From JACDAV01 sp964626755 (GTDB lineage: Bacteria > Chloroflexota > Limnocylindria > Limnocylindrales > CSP1-4), in the NCBI GenBank assembly GCA_964626755.1, contig CAZVGO010000005.1:1-64000 (forward strand): a stretch of DNA of 64,000 nucleotides, written 5' to 3'. This document shows positions 40,946 through 49,223 of this stretch, in pieces (position 1 is the stretch's first letter; each line of letters opens with the position of its first letter). The notes under the pieces are model-generated. The model saw nothing but the letters and a program-made list of their open reading frames with translations, searched no databases and was not told the DNA's origin. The position numbers and the translations under genes were made by a program.

Positions 40946-42661
40946 TCAGTCAGCCGCCGGCGCCCTCGTCAGCGGTGTGGCCTCCCGGCCTGCAAGCGTG
41001 GCCGCCTGCACCTCGCGACTGGAGCCGGAGCGAAGGGGGAGCTCCCGCATCACCGCGGCGGCGATCGCGGCGACGGCCGCCGCGGCGACGCCGATCCAGA
41101 ATGTCTCGGCGACGCCCCGGCTGAACGCCTGGTGAATGCCGGCAACGATGTTCGGCAGGAACGGCTCGATCGCCGGACGGATGGCGGCAGGGATCCCGGC
41201 GAGGATCGACGCGCCAAGGTCGCCGACCCCGGTCAGCTGGTTGAAGTCCACGGCTCCGCTTCCGACTGCCTGGTTGAAGCCGGAGGTGACCGGAGCCGGC
41301 ACGCCGGCCGCGGTCAGCTGCGGGACCAGCTCCTGCCTGAACGATGTCCCGAAGATGGTGCCGACGATCGCCAGTGCGACTGATCCACCAATCTGCCGGA
41401 AGAACGTCAGGTTGGACGTCGCGACGCCCAGGAAGTGGAACGGGACGGCGTTCTGGACGATGATCGTAAACACCGCGAACGTCGGCCCGACGCCTATTCC
41501 GGCGAGGAACATCCAGCTCCACACGATCGGCAGCGGCGTGTCCGCCCGGAGCTGCGTCATGAGCAGTGTGGCGATGCCCATCAGGACGATTGCCCCCACG
41601 GTCAGCCACTTGTATCGGCCGGTCCGCGCGACGTAGAAGCCCGCAGCGATCGAGCTGCCGATGAGGCCGACCATGAGAGGTAGCGCGGCCAGACCCGACC
41701 ACGTCGGCGTGAAGCCGTGGACGAACTGGAACCAGCGGGGCAGGAAGATGATCGCCCCGAAGAAGGCGAAGCTGGCGAAGAAGGTCGCGACCATCGAGGT
41801 CGAGTAGGTCCGGTTCCGAAACAGGTGGAGCGGAACGATCGGCTCCTTCGCCCGGGCCTCGGCGAAGATGAACAGGACCAGCCCGACGAGCGCGATCGCA
41901 ATGAAGCCGCCGACCGTCGGATCGGTCCATTCGCCGGTTTGCTTGTTCGTGAGCCCCACGAGCAGGAAGCTGACGGCCGCCGTGAAGATCGTTCCGCCGA
42001 TGATGTCGAAGTTGCGCGTGGCCTTGGGAGTCTTCACGGTCGGCAGGAGCCGCCAGATGAAGTACAGCGAGATGAGCCCGATCGGCACGTTGACATAGAA
42101 GATCCAGTGCCAGCTCACCTGCTCCGTCAGGAAGCCACCGACGAGGGGGCCGACGATGAACGCGATCCCGAAGACGGCCCCGAACAGGCCCTGGTATCGA
42201 GCGCGGTCTGCCGGAGTGAAGAGGTCGCCGATGACCGCGAGCGCGACCGGGAAGATCGAGCCGGCGCCGATGCCCTGGAGACCCCGGAACAGGATCAGCT
42301 GGGTCATGTCCTGTGACAGGCCCGACAGCGCCGAGCCGATCAGGAAGATGACGATACCGATCATGAAGATCGGCTTGCGGCCGTAGATGTCCGAGAGCTT
42401 GCCCCAGAACGGGATGCTGACCGTGCTCGTGAGGAGGTAGATCGTCACCGCCCACACGTAGAACTCGTTGCCCCCGAGCTCCGTGACGACCGTGGGCAGG
42501 GCAGGCCCGGTGATCGTCTGGTCGAGGGCCCCCAGGAACAGCCCGAGCAAGACCGCGAAGAGGATCTCCATCTTCGTCCGGTGGGGCAGCCCGAGTGCGG
42601 GGTCTTCCTCGAGCGAGGGCGTGTACCCGTTCGTCTCGGTCGGGGAGGGGCGCGATTCCAT
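40946..42661 (-). CDS. MFS multidrug exporter, DHA2 (14-TM) family
   Basis: A 571-residue major facilitator with about 14 helices. Motif C-like GPLVGGFL in helix 5, LSDIYGRKP in the 2-3 loop (motif A) and FLGALDQTITGPALPTV in helix 1 identify the EmrB/QacA DHA2 group, drug:proton antiporters. A long outer loop (about 440-500) lies before the final helix. The MarR gene lies directly upstream and overlaps by one base (TGATG), so the two form an operon and the exported compound probably induces it. Confidence 0.9.
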   Translation of the reverse strand: MESRPSPTETNGYTPSLEEDPALGLPHRTKMEILFAVLLGLFLGALDQTITGPALPTVVTELGGNEFYVWAVTIYLLTSTVSIPFWGKLSDIYGRKPIFMIGIVIFLIGSALSGLSQDMTQLILFRGLQGIGAGSIFPVALAVIGDLFTPADRARYQGLFGAVFGIAFIVGPLVGGFLTEQVSWHWIFYVNVPIGLISLYFIWRLLPTVKTPKATRNFDIIGGTIFTAAVSFLLVGLTNKQTGEWTDPTVGGFIAIALVGLVLFIFAEARAKEPIVPLHLFRNRTYSTSMVATFFASFAFFGAIIFLPRWFQFVHGFTPTWSGLAALPLMVGLIGSSIAAGFYVARTGRYKWLTVGAIVLMGIATLLMTQLRADTPLPIVWSWMFLAGIGVGPTFAVFTIIVQNAVPFHFLGVATSNLTFFRQIGGSVALAIVGTIFGTSFRQELVPQLTAAGVPAPVTSGFNQAVGSGAVDFNQLTGVGDLGASILAGIPAAIRPAIEPFLPNIVAGIHQAFSRGVAETFWIGVAAAAVAAIAAAVMRELPLRSGSSREVQAATLAGREATPLTRAPAAD

Positions 42662-43206
42662 CAGGCGGATCCTTCGGTGCTGTGGAGACCGGCCGGGGCA
42701 ACGGGCTCCGGGTCGCCGGGGTGGTGGTGGGCGAACAGGCCCGGCTCCGCGTCGGCGGCCTCGGCCGCGGCGCGACGGAGGTCGTCCAGCGTCTCGGACA
42801 GCGCCCGGAGCCGGTCAGGGTCGAGCCGCCCGAGGATCGACCGGAGCATCTCGCTGCGGAGGATCTCGACGTCCTCGAGCACCTGCCGTCCCTGGTCGGT
42901 GAGCTTGACGAACACGACTCGCCGATCGTCGGCAACCCGCTCCCGCTCGACGAGTCCTCGCTCTTCCATCCTGTCGACGAGGCCGGTCGCGGCCGACAGC
43001 GAGACATCCAGGACGTCCGCGATCCGGCTCATCGGCATCCCACCGTGGCGCTCGATCATCGAGACGAGGTGGAGGTGTGCAGCGCTCACGCCGCGCTGGA
43101 AGATCCGCTGGCTGCCGATGCAGCGCAGCTCCCCAAACGCGGATCGGAATTGGGCGATGATGTCCCCGATCAGCTCGCGCTGGCCGGGCGGCGTCTCCAG
43201 GGTGGC
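42661..43206 (-). CDS. MarR-family regulator of the MFS exporter
   Basis: A MarR winged-helix protein, 181 residues from GTG 43206. The DNA-binding part is SRIADVLDVSLSAATGLVDRMEERGLVERERVADDRRVVFVKLTDQG; dimerisation helices flank it, and a Pro/His-rich tail follows. Longer forms from GTG 43263 or TTG 43284 are possible, but a promoter (TTGACA-17-GAATAC) covers those codons, so the later start with GAAGGA upstream is preferred. It should repress its own operon and sense an exported toxin. Confidence 0.82.
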   Translation of the reverse strand, partial: ATLETPPGQRELIGDIIAQFRSAFGELRCIGSQRIFQRGVSAAHLHLVSMIERHGGMPMSRIADVLDVSLSAATGLVDRMEERGLVERERVADDRRVVFVKLTDQGRQVLEDVEILRSEMLRSILGRLDPDRLRALSETLDDLRRAAAEAADAEPGLFAHHHPGDPEPVAPAGLHSTEGSA

Positions 43207-43250
43207 CACTTTCAGGCGATCCTTCGCGTCAGGCAGATGGTACGTGTCAC

Positions 43251-43284
43251 GCGAAGTATTCACCCCCAGCGAAATATCTGTCAA
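43251..43284 (-). promoter_or_regulatory. marR-MFS promoter with direct-repeat operator
   Basis: On the minus strand TTGACA (43284-43279) and GAATAC (43261-43256) are 17 bases apart. Two 9-base copies, ATATTTCGC (43277-43269) and ATACTTCGC (43259-43251), lie 18 bases apart around the -10 and are likely MarR sites. Confidence 0.6.
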
Positions 43285-43312
43285 CCGATGAGCTCGAACG
43301 GGAGGCCAGGCG

Positions 43313-44290
43313 ATGCGTTTCGTGCTGATGATCGAGCCCCAGCAGGGATTGACCTACGCCGAGCAACTCGACATCGCCCGATCGGCCGAGGCCGCGGGCT
43401 TCGAGGCGCTCTTCCGGTCCGACCATTACGAGAGCTTCCCGGGGCCCGAGGACAACCCGACGACGGACGCCTGGGCGGTCCTCGCCGGGCTGGCTCGCGA
43501 GACGAAGCGGATCGGCCTGGGCACGCTCGTCTCGCCGGTGACGTTCCGCCTGCCCGGCAACTTCGCCAAGGTCGTCACGACCGTCGACGAGATGAGTGGT
43601 GGGCGGATCGAGGTGGGCCTCGGCGCCGGCTGGCATGACGCCGAGCACCGCCGCCACGGTTTCCCGTTCCCCGACATCACCGGCCGCGCCGACATGCTCG
43701 AGGAGCAGCTCGCGATCCTCCACGGGCTGTGGACCGAGCCCGACGGCTGGAGCTTCCGCGGGAAGCACTACACGATCGAGGACGCCCTCTTCCGGCCGAA
43801 ACCGGTCGACGCGCCTGGCCGGCCGAAGACCGCCTCGGGGGTCCGGCCACGGATCATCGTCGGCGGCGACGGGAAGCCACGCTCGATGCGCATCGCCGCC
43901 CGGTATGCGGACGAGTTCAACCTGAGCTCCGCCCGGGCGGACACGGCGCCCGGCAAGTACGCGGCACTGGCAGAGGCGTGCCGGGCGGCCGGCAGGGATC
44001 CGGCCACGATGACGCGCTCGGCGATGGCAGGCGTGCTCATCGGGAAGGATCGCGCCGAGGTGAAGACGCGTGAGCGGGCCCTGCTGACGGCGCTCGGCGT
44101 GAAGGCCGGCGACAGTGACTGGCTCGACGAGCGCCGGACGCGCTGGGTCACGGGCACCCCGGATGAGGCTCGGGCGGCAGTTGCGCGGTTTGCCGAGGCG
44201 GGAGTCGAGCGGATCATGCTCCAGGACTTCGTGCCGCGCGACCTCGCGATGATCGAGCTGATGGGCCGGGAGCTCGTCGGGCGGGTCTGA
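43313..44290 (+). CDS. Luciferase-like (LLM) oxidoreductase, probably F420-dependent
   Basis: A 325-residue TIM-barrel flavin/F420 enzyme of the bacterial luciferase family. Patterns: RSAEAAGFEALFRSDHY, KRIGLGTLVSPVTFRLPGN, VDEMSGGRIEVGLGAGWH, the cofactor-phosphate region IIVGGDGKPRSMRIAARYAD and late EAGVERIMLQ. The F420 assignment is from family habit. It is divergent from marR, so the MarR sites may also affect it. ATG 43313 has GGGAGG upstream. Confidence 0.85.
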   Translation: MRFVLMIEPQQGLTYAEQLDIARSAEAAGFEALFRSDHYESFPGPEDNPTTDAWAVLAGLARETKRIGLGTLVSPVTFRLPGNFAKVVTTVDEMSGGRIEVGLGAGWHDAEHRRHGFPFPDITGRADMLEEQLAILHGLWTEPDGWSFRGKHYTIEDALFRPKPVDAPGRPKTASGVRPRIIVGGDGKPRSMRIAARYADEFNLSSARADTAPGKYAALAEACRAAGRDPATMTRSAMAGVLIGKDRAEVKTRERALLTALGVKAGDSDWLDERRTRWVTGTPDEARAAVARFAEAGVERIMLQDFVPRDLAMIELMGRELVGRV

Positions 44291-44298
44291 GGGTCTGG

Positions 44299-45501
44299 CT
44301 ATCGCTCGGCGGCGTCCGCGGCCTCGCGGTAGCGGGGATCGTCGCGCCGGATCGGATCGGGGTTCGTGCCGCGGGCTCGGGCGATCCGCTCGGTCAGGAG
44401 CTGGAGCGGCGTCGCGCTCCCGAGCAACGCCGCGACAGGGGCGGGCAGGGACGGCGCGTCGGGGACGACGAGCCGGCCGGCCGGCGTAAGCGCCGGATCG
44501 ATCTCCGCGGGGTGATCCGCCAGGATCGCGGCGCTCCGCAGCCCGAGGACGCGCGCCGCGGCGAGCGCCTGGCGGGCGCGGGCGACCCGTTCGGCGCGTC
44601 GGTCGCGGTCGGTCATGACGAGCACGAGGCCGGTCGATTCGTCAGTCGCCGGGAGATGACCATGCAGGAACGTCTCGAGGTCCCGGTACGCGGACGGGAG
44701 CCACGATGCCTCCTCGACCTTCAGGACGAGCTCGCGGGCGGCAGGCCGGTCCGTGCCGGACGCGATGACGAGCAGTTGCCGCCCCTCAGCAAGCCGCGCC
44801 GCAATCGCCTCGGCGCCCGACTCGTCGCGGGTACCGGCGGCCATGAGGTCGGAGACGGCGCCCGGGTCGAGGTCGCGCCCGGACACGATCGCGCCCACCG
44901 CGGCGGCCGCGAGGATCGGCGAAACGTAGCCGATCGTGTGGCACCAGCCCTGGTCCATCTCGCCGGTCGCGATCACGAAGTCCGCGAGCCTCGCGCCGGG
45001 GGATCCCGTGCCCGCCGTGATGAGCGCGGTCTGCGCTCCCGCCGCGCGGGCGGCCTCGAGCGCGGCGTTCGTCGCCGTGGTCCCTCCCTCGTGCGAGACG
45101 CCCACGATGACGCCCCGAGACTGCGGATCGAGCGACGCCTCGAACGCCTGCCGGCCGATGATCGCGCCGGGGTCGCGGGCGAGACCCGCGCTCCGGAGCG
45201 CCTCGCGCAGGATCTCGACCGCCGCGAGTGCCCCGTGCTCGCTCGTCCCGCAGCCGGTCACGACGATCGGCTGTCCACGCTCCGCGGCGTCGCGTAACGC
45301 GCGGGCGAGCTCCGCGGCCGGCGAGCCCGCCCGGAGCAACCGGTCGAGGACCCGGCGGGCGAGGTGCGGCTCGGCCGCGATCATGTCGGTCATGTGGTAC
45401 GGCGGACCCGGCCGCGCCGACGGCACGTCGGAGCCGGCCCACGGCTCAGGCGGAGCGGGCAGGGGAGCGTGCGGGTCGAAGGTGGTGGCAGGGCGGTTCA
45501 T
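44299..45501 (-). CDS. SIS-domain sugar isomerase/deaminase-like protein
   Basis: A 400-residue protein with two SIS domains, as in the isomerase half of GlmS and in AgaS. Domain 1 has VVTGCGTSEHGALAAVEI and GVSHEGGTTATNAALEAA; domain 2 has LLVIASGTDRPAARELVLKVEEA and the Glu of the YRDLETFLHG motif near the active site. There is no glutaminase domain, so it probably acts on amino-sugar phosphates with ammonia release or isomerisation. The start is ATG 45501, 6 bases after a minus-strand TACAGT. Confidence 0.8.
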   Translation of the reverse strand: MNRPATTFDPHAPLPAPPEPWAGSDVPSARPGPPYHMTDMIAAEPHLARRVLDRLLRAGSPAAELARALRDAAERGQPIVVTGCGTSEHGALAAVEILREALRSAGLARDPGAIIGRQAFEASLDPQSRGVIVGVSHEGGTTATNAALEAARAAGAQTALITAGTGSPGARLADFVIATGEMDQGWCHTIGYVSPILAAAAVGAIVSGRDLDPGAVSDLMAAGTRDESGAEAIAARLAEGRQLLVIASGTDRPAARELVLKVEEASWLPSAYRDLETFLHGHLPATDESTGLVLVMTDRDRRAERVARARQALAAARVLGLRSAAILADHPAEIDPALTPAGRLVVPDAPSLPAPVAALLGSATPLQLLTERIARARGTNPDPIRRDDPRYREAADAAER

Positions 45502-45507
45502 CGCGGG

Positions 45508-45513
45508 ACTGTA
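45508..45513 (-). promoter_or_regulatory. -10 element TACAGT (minus strand, leaderless start)
   Basis: TACAGT on the minus strand ends 6 bases before the SIS-protein ATG 45501. Confidence 0.45.
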
Positions 45514-45544
45514 GCGCGCGCCGCGAACCACCGCGTCCCGTGGG

Positions 45545-45943
45545 CTAGCGGATGCGTCCGAACCGGCGGAGCGGGCCGTAGCGGAACCAGGCCCGGCCAA
45601 CGAGGAGCTCGAGCGGGACCGGCCCGAACCGCTCGGAGTCCCGCGGCGTCCCGAAACCCGCGGCGGCTGCCGTCGCGACGTCGGCATCGGCGGTCAGCCA
45701 CGCCTCGTCGTCACCGAGCCGCAGAAGCCCCTCGCGGAAGCGGACCTCCTCGCCCGGCCCCGCGGCGACCCGCTTGATCGCCAGTTCGTCCGTGTCCGGC
45801 TCGCGGAAGACGACGACCGAGCCGGGACGCGGCCAGCGGCGGACCGTCGGATCGACGAGCAGCCAGTCGCCGGGCGCAATCGCCGGCAGCATGCTCGCCT
45901 CGGCGACCTTCACCCGCCAGGGCCCGCGAGCGGGGCGGGCCAT
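45545..45943 (-). CDS. sodX: Nickel-SOD maturation protease (S24/S26 signal-peptidase-like)
   Basis: A 132-residue serine protease of the signal peptidase/LexA fold. The Ser nucleophile is Ser17 in EASMLPAIAPGDWLLV, and the Lys base is Lys57 in AIKRVAAGPGE. It lacks a transmembrane anchor, which fits cytoplasmic cleavage of the SodN leader. It lies 25 bases after sodN on the same strand, the usual sodN-sodX order. It should remove the 16-residue SodN propeptide and so free the nickel-binding His. Confidence 0.87.
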   Translation of the reverse strand: MARPARGPWRVKVAEASMLPAIAPGDWLLVDPTVRRWPRPGSVVVFREPDTDELAIKRVAAGPGEEVRFREGLLRLGDDEAWLTADADVATAAAAGFGTPRDSERFGPVPLELLVGRAWFRYGPLRRFGRIR

Positions 45944-45968
45944 CGCGCTCGGACGCGGCAGGTCTGAC

Positions 45969-46400
45969 TCAGGCAGTCTGCTTGACGACCCGGGTCTTCT
46001 CCGCGCCGCCGGTGGCCTTCCAGGCGGCGGCGATCTCGTCGATCATGTCGAGGAGCTTCTTCGCGTCGGCGATGTCGGTCGAGGCCTTCACCTTCGAGAC
46101 CTGCTTGGTGGCCTTCCAGAACATCTCGTGGAGGTTGGGGACCTTGTCGAGGTGCTCCGGCTTGAAGTAGTCGTGCCACAGGACGTCGAGGTGGTGCTTG
46201 GTGAGCTCGGCGCGCTCTTCCTTGATCGCGATCGCACGGGTCGTGAACGCGGGGTCCGAGTTCGCGCCCATCTTCTCGATGATCTTGTAGCAGGACTCGG
46301 CCTCGATCCGGGCCTGCTCCGGGTCGTAGATGCCGCACGGCAGGTCGCAGTGCGCGCGCACGACCGTTCGCGGGGCCAGCCAATCGGTCAATCGGGACAT
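45969..46400 (-). CDS. sodN: Nickel superoxide dismutase precursor
   Basis: A 143-residue precursor of Ni-SOD. The nickel hook is HCDLPCGIYDP, starting at His17, so residues 1-16 (ending TVVRA) are the leader cut off by SodX. After cleavage His1, Cys2 and Cys6 bind nickel. The rest is the four-helix bundle (KKLLDMIDEIAAAWKAT near the end). A GGAGGAG SD precedes ATG 46400. It removes superoxide in the cytoplasm as a hexamer. Confidence 0.95.
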   Translation of the reverse strand: MSRLTDWLAPRTVVRAHCDLPCGIYDPEQARIEAESCYKIIEKMGANSDPAFTTRAIAIKEERAELTKHHLDVLWHDYFKPEHLDKVPNLHEMFWKATKQVSKVKASTDIADAKKLLDMIDEIAAAWKATGGAEKTRVVKQTA

Positions 46401-46469
46401 GTGTGCTCCTCCGGCGGTCAAGGGCCGTGCGTGCCGCCGGGATCGTGGCGGTCGCGGTCGGACCCTCGA

Positions 46470-46498
46470 AGTGTCAGAGCGCCGACGGAGGCTGTCAA
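46470..46498 (-). promoter_or_regulatory. sodN promoter (TTGACA - 17 - GACACT)
   Basis: On the minus strand TTGACA (46498-46493) and GACACT (46475-46470) are spaced by 17 bases; transcription would start about 60 bases before sodN. It is one of few promoters here with a full -35. Confidence 0.6.
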
Positions 46499-46623
46499 AC
46501 GCCGCTGGCGCCGCCGCAATGCCACCACGGTTAACGCACTCGGGCCGATCCCACCGGTGAATCTGCAATCCCGGATGCGGTCCGATGGAAACGCCCAGAC
46601 AACTGGCTTATGGAGGCGCCCCA

Positions 46624-46683
46624 ATGATCGGGCTCTTGATCACGATCATCTTGATCATCATCGTGCTCCGGCTGCTCTTCTAG
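46624..46683 (+). CDS. 19-residue hydrophobic membrane peptide
   Basis: The ORF reads MIGLLITIILIIIVLRLLF and stops at TAG 46681. It is one transmembrane helix with a single Arg. GGAGG lies 7 bases before the ATG, a clear SD in a genome where many genes have none. The gene for a four-helix membrane protein follows 24 bases later with its own GGGAGGAG SD, so the two are probably co-transcribed. No family is recognised. Confidence 0.55.
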   Translation: MIGLLITIILIIIVLRLLF

Positions 46684-46707
46684 CGGCCGTTCAGGGAGGA
46701 GAACCAC

Positions 46708-47268
46708 ATGACCGTGCGCAACGACCAACTGCGCGAACCTGACGTCGTCGTCCGACGAGAGGTGGACATCCCACCGACCGTCGAGGCGGGCGCTCGAGCG
46801 CTGCGCTCGGGGCCGATCGTCGCCGGCCTGCTCACTGCGCTAGGCGTGTTCATCCTGCTCAGCTTGCTCGCCGTCGGGCTTGGGCTGGGGACTGCCCAGG
46901 GGCAGGACGAGACCATGGTCGCGACGGTCGTCGGCTCGCTGATCGCCCTGGTGAGCTTCTTCCTCGGGGGCTTCATCGCCGCGTGGTCGGACAGCGCGAT
47001 CGACAACCGCCGCGGCGGCCTCGACGGCTTCCTCGTGTGGGCCCTGTGGCTGCTCGTCATACTGCTTGCCGGAGCGCTCGGGGTGGGTGCGCTGTTCGGC
47101 AGTGATGTCGGCGGGTTGTTCCCGACGACCGAGGCCCCCGACCTCAACCAGGTCCGCACGGGTGCGCTGAATTCATTCCTCGCGCTTGCGCTCACGGCGG
47201 CCTCCGCCGCGCTGGGTGGCGTCGTGGGGACACGGGACCGCATCCGGACGCGGCTCGGCGCCTTCTGA
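46708..47268 (+). CDS. Four-helix membrane protein, unknown
   Basis: A 186-residue protein: a polar, charged N-terminus (about 35 residues), then helices at about 36-61 (GPIVAGLLTALGVFILLSLL), 71-93, 108-132 and 154-174. A DNRRGG loop follows helix 2. The pattern GPIVAGLLTALG followed by LGLG resembles bacterial stress-associated membrane proteins of the YrzE kind, but the match is weak. Strong GGGAGGAG SD. It follows the 19-residue peptide. Confidence 0.6.
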   Translation: MTVRNDQLREPDVVVRREVDIPPTVEAGARALRSGPIVAGLLTALGVFILLSLLAVGLGLGTAQGQDETMVATVVGSLIALVSFFLGGFIAAWSDSAIDNRRGGLDGFLVWALWLLVILLAGALGVGALFGSDVGGLFPTTEAPDLNQVRTGALNSFLALALTAASAALGGVVGTRDRIRTRLGAF

Positions 47269-47449
47269 CCATCGCGCAACCTTGACACCATGGGGGAGTC
47301 AATCGGCGGCTAGCTGAGCGTGGCCGTGACCCCCGGCTGCATGTTGGGGCCGCGGCTACGCTCGTCGACGCGAAGGATGACTCGCCGGGGGAGTCACGGA
47401 AACCCGGGACCGCTCGCTTCGGCGGGCGGTTCCGCCGCGTCCGGGCGGG

Positions 47450-47455
47450 TATGAT
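47450..47455 (+). promoter_or_regulatory. -10 element TATGAT (leaderless start)
   Basis: TATGAT, close to consensus, ends 8 bases before ATG 47464. Confidence 0.55.
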
Positions 47456-47463
47456 CGGCGCGG

Positions 47464-48672
47464 ATGAGCGATCGAGGTCTGCCCATCGTCGACGGTGCCC
47501 AGGCGTGCCCGTTCGTCGCGTTCGAGAACGATCGGGACGAACGCGCCACCAGCCCCGATCACCGTCACCGTTGCTACGCCGAGGAGCGTCCGGCGCCGCG
47601 CGCCCTCGCGCACCAGGCCGCCTACTGCCTCGCGAGCACGTTCCCGGTCTGCCCGACGTTCCAGGACTGGGCACGTCGCGAGGCCGCCCACGCCCGAGCC
47701 GGCAGCGGCGGCTCCGAGGCGGACGATGGCGACGAGGCGCCGCCCCGTAACCCGCCGCGGGACTGGACAGCGCCGCCACCCTGGGCGGGTGCGGCCGCTG
47801 CGGCGGGCGGTGGCAGGTTCGACGACGACGACGCCGACGCCGACGACACCGATGACGAGGGCGCCCCGGGATTCCTCGCCTCGCGATCCGCGGCCGCCGG
47901 TGCGGGCCTGGCGGGCAGCGCCGCCGACCGTCTCGCGGGATCGGGACGCGGCGACGGCGAGGAGGCGGCCGAGGTGCCGGGTTACGGTCCGGCGGACGCC
48001 GACCAGCGACGTGCGGCGCGCCTGGCGGCGCTCGGACAGCCGGAGGATGCGGACGACGAGCGGGCCGACGACTCGTACGGCGATTCGCTCGAGGACGACG
48101 AGTTCGAGTCTGACCGGCCCGGCCGACCGCGATCGGCCCGCGCGTCCGGAGGGATCGGGTTCGGGCGCGACCGTCGCCCGAAGGTCGGCGATACGCGGCG
48201 TGCCCGCGGCTGGGACGACGGTGGGCCCTCGTGGGAACAGGCGCGCCACAACGAGCCGTATCCGCCGCTGCGGTCGCGCAGGGGGCCGAGAGTCTCGCGC
48301 GTAGCGGGGATGGCGATCGCCATCGTCATTGCGGCGATTGGCCTGTTCTTCCTGCCCCAGCTCCTCGGGATCGGAACGTCGCCGCCCGCGACCGGGGACC
48401 GAACCTCGGCGCCACCGGTGTCCGGAGGACCGTCGGTATCGACCGATCCCACCCCGGTGGCGGCCCCGACCCCGCAGATCTACATTGTCAAGTCGGGCGA
48501 CAGCATGTTCGGCATTGCGGAGCAGTTCGGGATCACGCCCGATGAGCTCATCGCGGCAAACCGGGAGACGCATCCGAACCCGGACCAGCTCCAGATCGGC
48601 GACCAGCTCATCATCCCGACCCCGCCGCCGAGCGGAAGCTCGCCCGAACCGTCGCCCTCGGGAGCGCCCTAA
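47464..48672 (+). CDS. LysM-domain membrane protein with N-terminal Cys/His-rich module
   Basis: A 402-residue protein. Residues 14-65 hold CPF, then HRHRCYA, HQAAYC and CPTF: four Cys and several His in a pattern that could bind zinc or a cluster in the cytoplasm. A long acidic, low-complexity region (about 75-270) follows, then a transmembrane helix (about 282-303, MAIAIVIAAIGLFFLPQLLG). Outside are a Ser/Thr/Pro linker and one LysM domain (about 338-383, YIVKSGDSMFGIAEQFGIT, NPDQLQIGDQLIIP), which should bind peptidoglycan. It may couple the wall to a cytoplasmic module; the partner is unknown. Confidence 0.75.
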   Translation: MSDRGLPIVDGAQACPFVAFENDRDERATSPDHRHRCYAEERPAPRALAHQAAYCLASTFPVCPTFQDWARREAAHARAGSGGSEADDGDEAPPRNPPRDWTAPPPWAGAAAAAGGGRFDDDDADADDTDDEGAPGFLASRSAAAGAGLAGSAADRLAGSGRGDGEEAAEVPGYGPADADQRRAARLAALGQPEDADDERADDSYGDSLEDDEFESDRPGRPRSARASGGIGFGRDRRPKVGDTRRARGWDDGGPSWEQARHNEPYPPLRSRRGPRVSRVAGMAIAIVIAAIGLFFLPQLLGIGTSPPATGDRTSAPPVSGGPSVSTDPTPVAAPTPQIYIVKSGDSMFGIAEQFGITPDELIAANRETHPNPDQLQIGDQLIIPTPPPSGSSPEPSPSGAP

Positions 48673-48854
48673 GCTCTCGCGATCGCAATGCATCTGGCAC
48701 ACCGCGGCATGGTGTCGCAACGCGGGTGCCGGGTCGCGAGGCCTACTGTCCGATTGCTCGAAGGAGCCTCGAACATCTAGCGATCTGGCCTGTGTTTACA
48801 TGGGCTGGAGCATCTAGTGATCGGTGGTTCCTTCGGGCGTTTCCGTTCCCCCGC

Positions 48855-49184
48855 CTAACGCGGCGCGAAATTGATGGACGTGATCTTCCCCGCTTCGACC
48901 CTGAACGTCGCGTCGAGATGCTGCGATGGCGCCCCAGGTCGGACGACGAGGAGGTCCGCCTCGTAGGTGTTGCCCGTGTCCCGGACGCCGCCGGGGATCA
49001 TCTTCAGGCCCTTCTCGCCGCGCAGGAACCAGCCCCCGACGCGCTCGACCCCGCGCAGCGTCTGGACGCCGTCGCCGACGTGGACCCGCATCTCGGTCAT
49101 CTCGGACATCAGCGCGACGGCGCCCTCGCGGTCGCCCGCGTTGAGCAGCTCGAAGAAGGTCTCCATCGTCTCGACGGCACCCAT
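48855..49184 (-). CDS. SnoaL/NTF2-like protein
   Basis: A 109-residue alpha+beta-barrel protein: METFFELLNAGDREGAVALM, a central strand LRGVERVGGWFLRGEKG, then LDATFRVEAGKITSINF, the usual NTF2/SnoaL order. Such proteins include isomerases, hydrolases and non-catalytic binders. The start is ATG 49184, 6 bases after a minus-strand TACACT. Confidence 0.7.
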   Translation of the reverse strand: MGAVETMETFFELLNAGDREGAVALMSEMTEMRVHVGDGVQTLRGVERVGGWFLRGEKGLKMIPGGVRDTGNTYEADLLVVRPGAPSQHLDATFRVEAGKITSINFAPR

Positions 49185-49190
49185 GGCCCG

Positions 49191-49196
49191 AGTGTA
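49191..49196 (-). promoter_or_regulatory. -10 element TACACT (minus strand, leaderless start)
   Basis: TACACT on the minus strand ends 6 bases before ATG 49184. Confidence 0.5.
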
Positions 49197-49223
49197 GCCG
49201 ACGCCAGCGAGTGGGCCGGCGTG

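Noticed and set aside
47377..47454. 25-codon ORF before the LysM gene
   Set aside because: It has no SD at proper spacing and the TACGCT upstream is 14 bases away; it runs through the inverted repeat and the -10 of the next gene.
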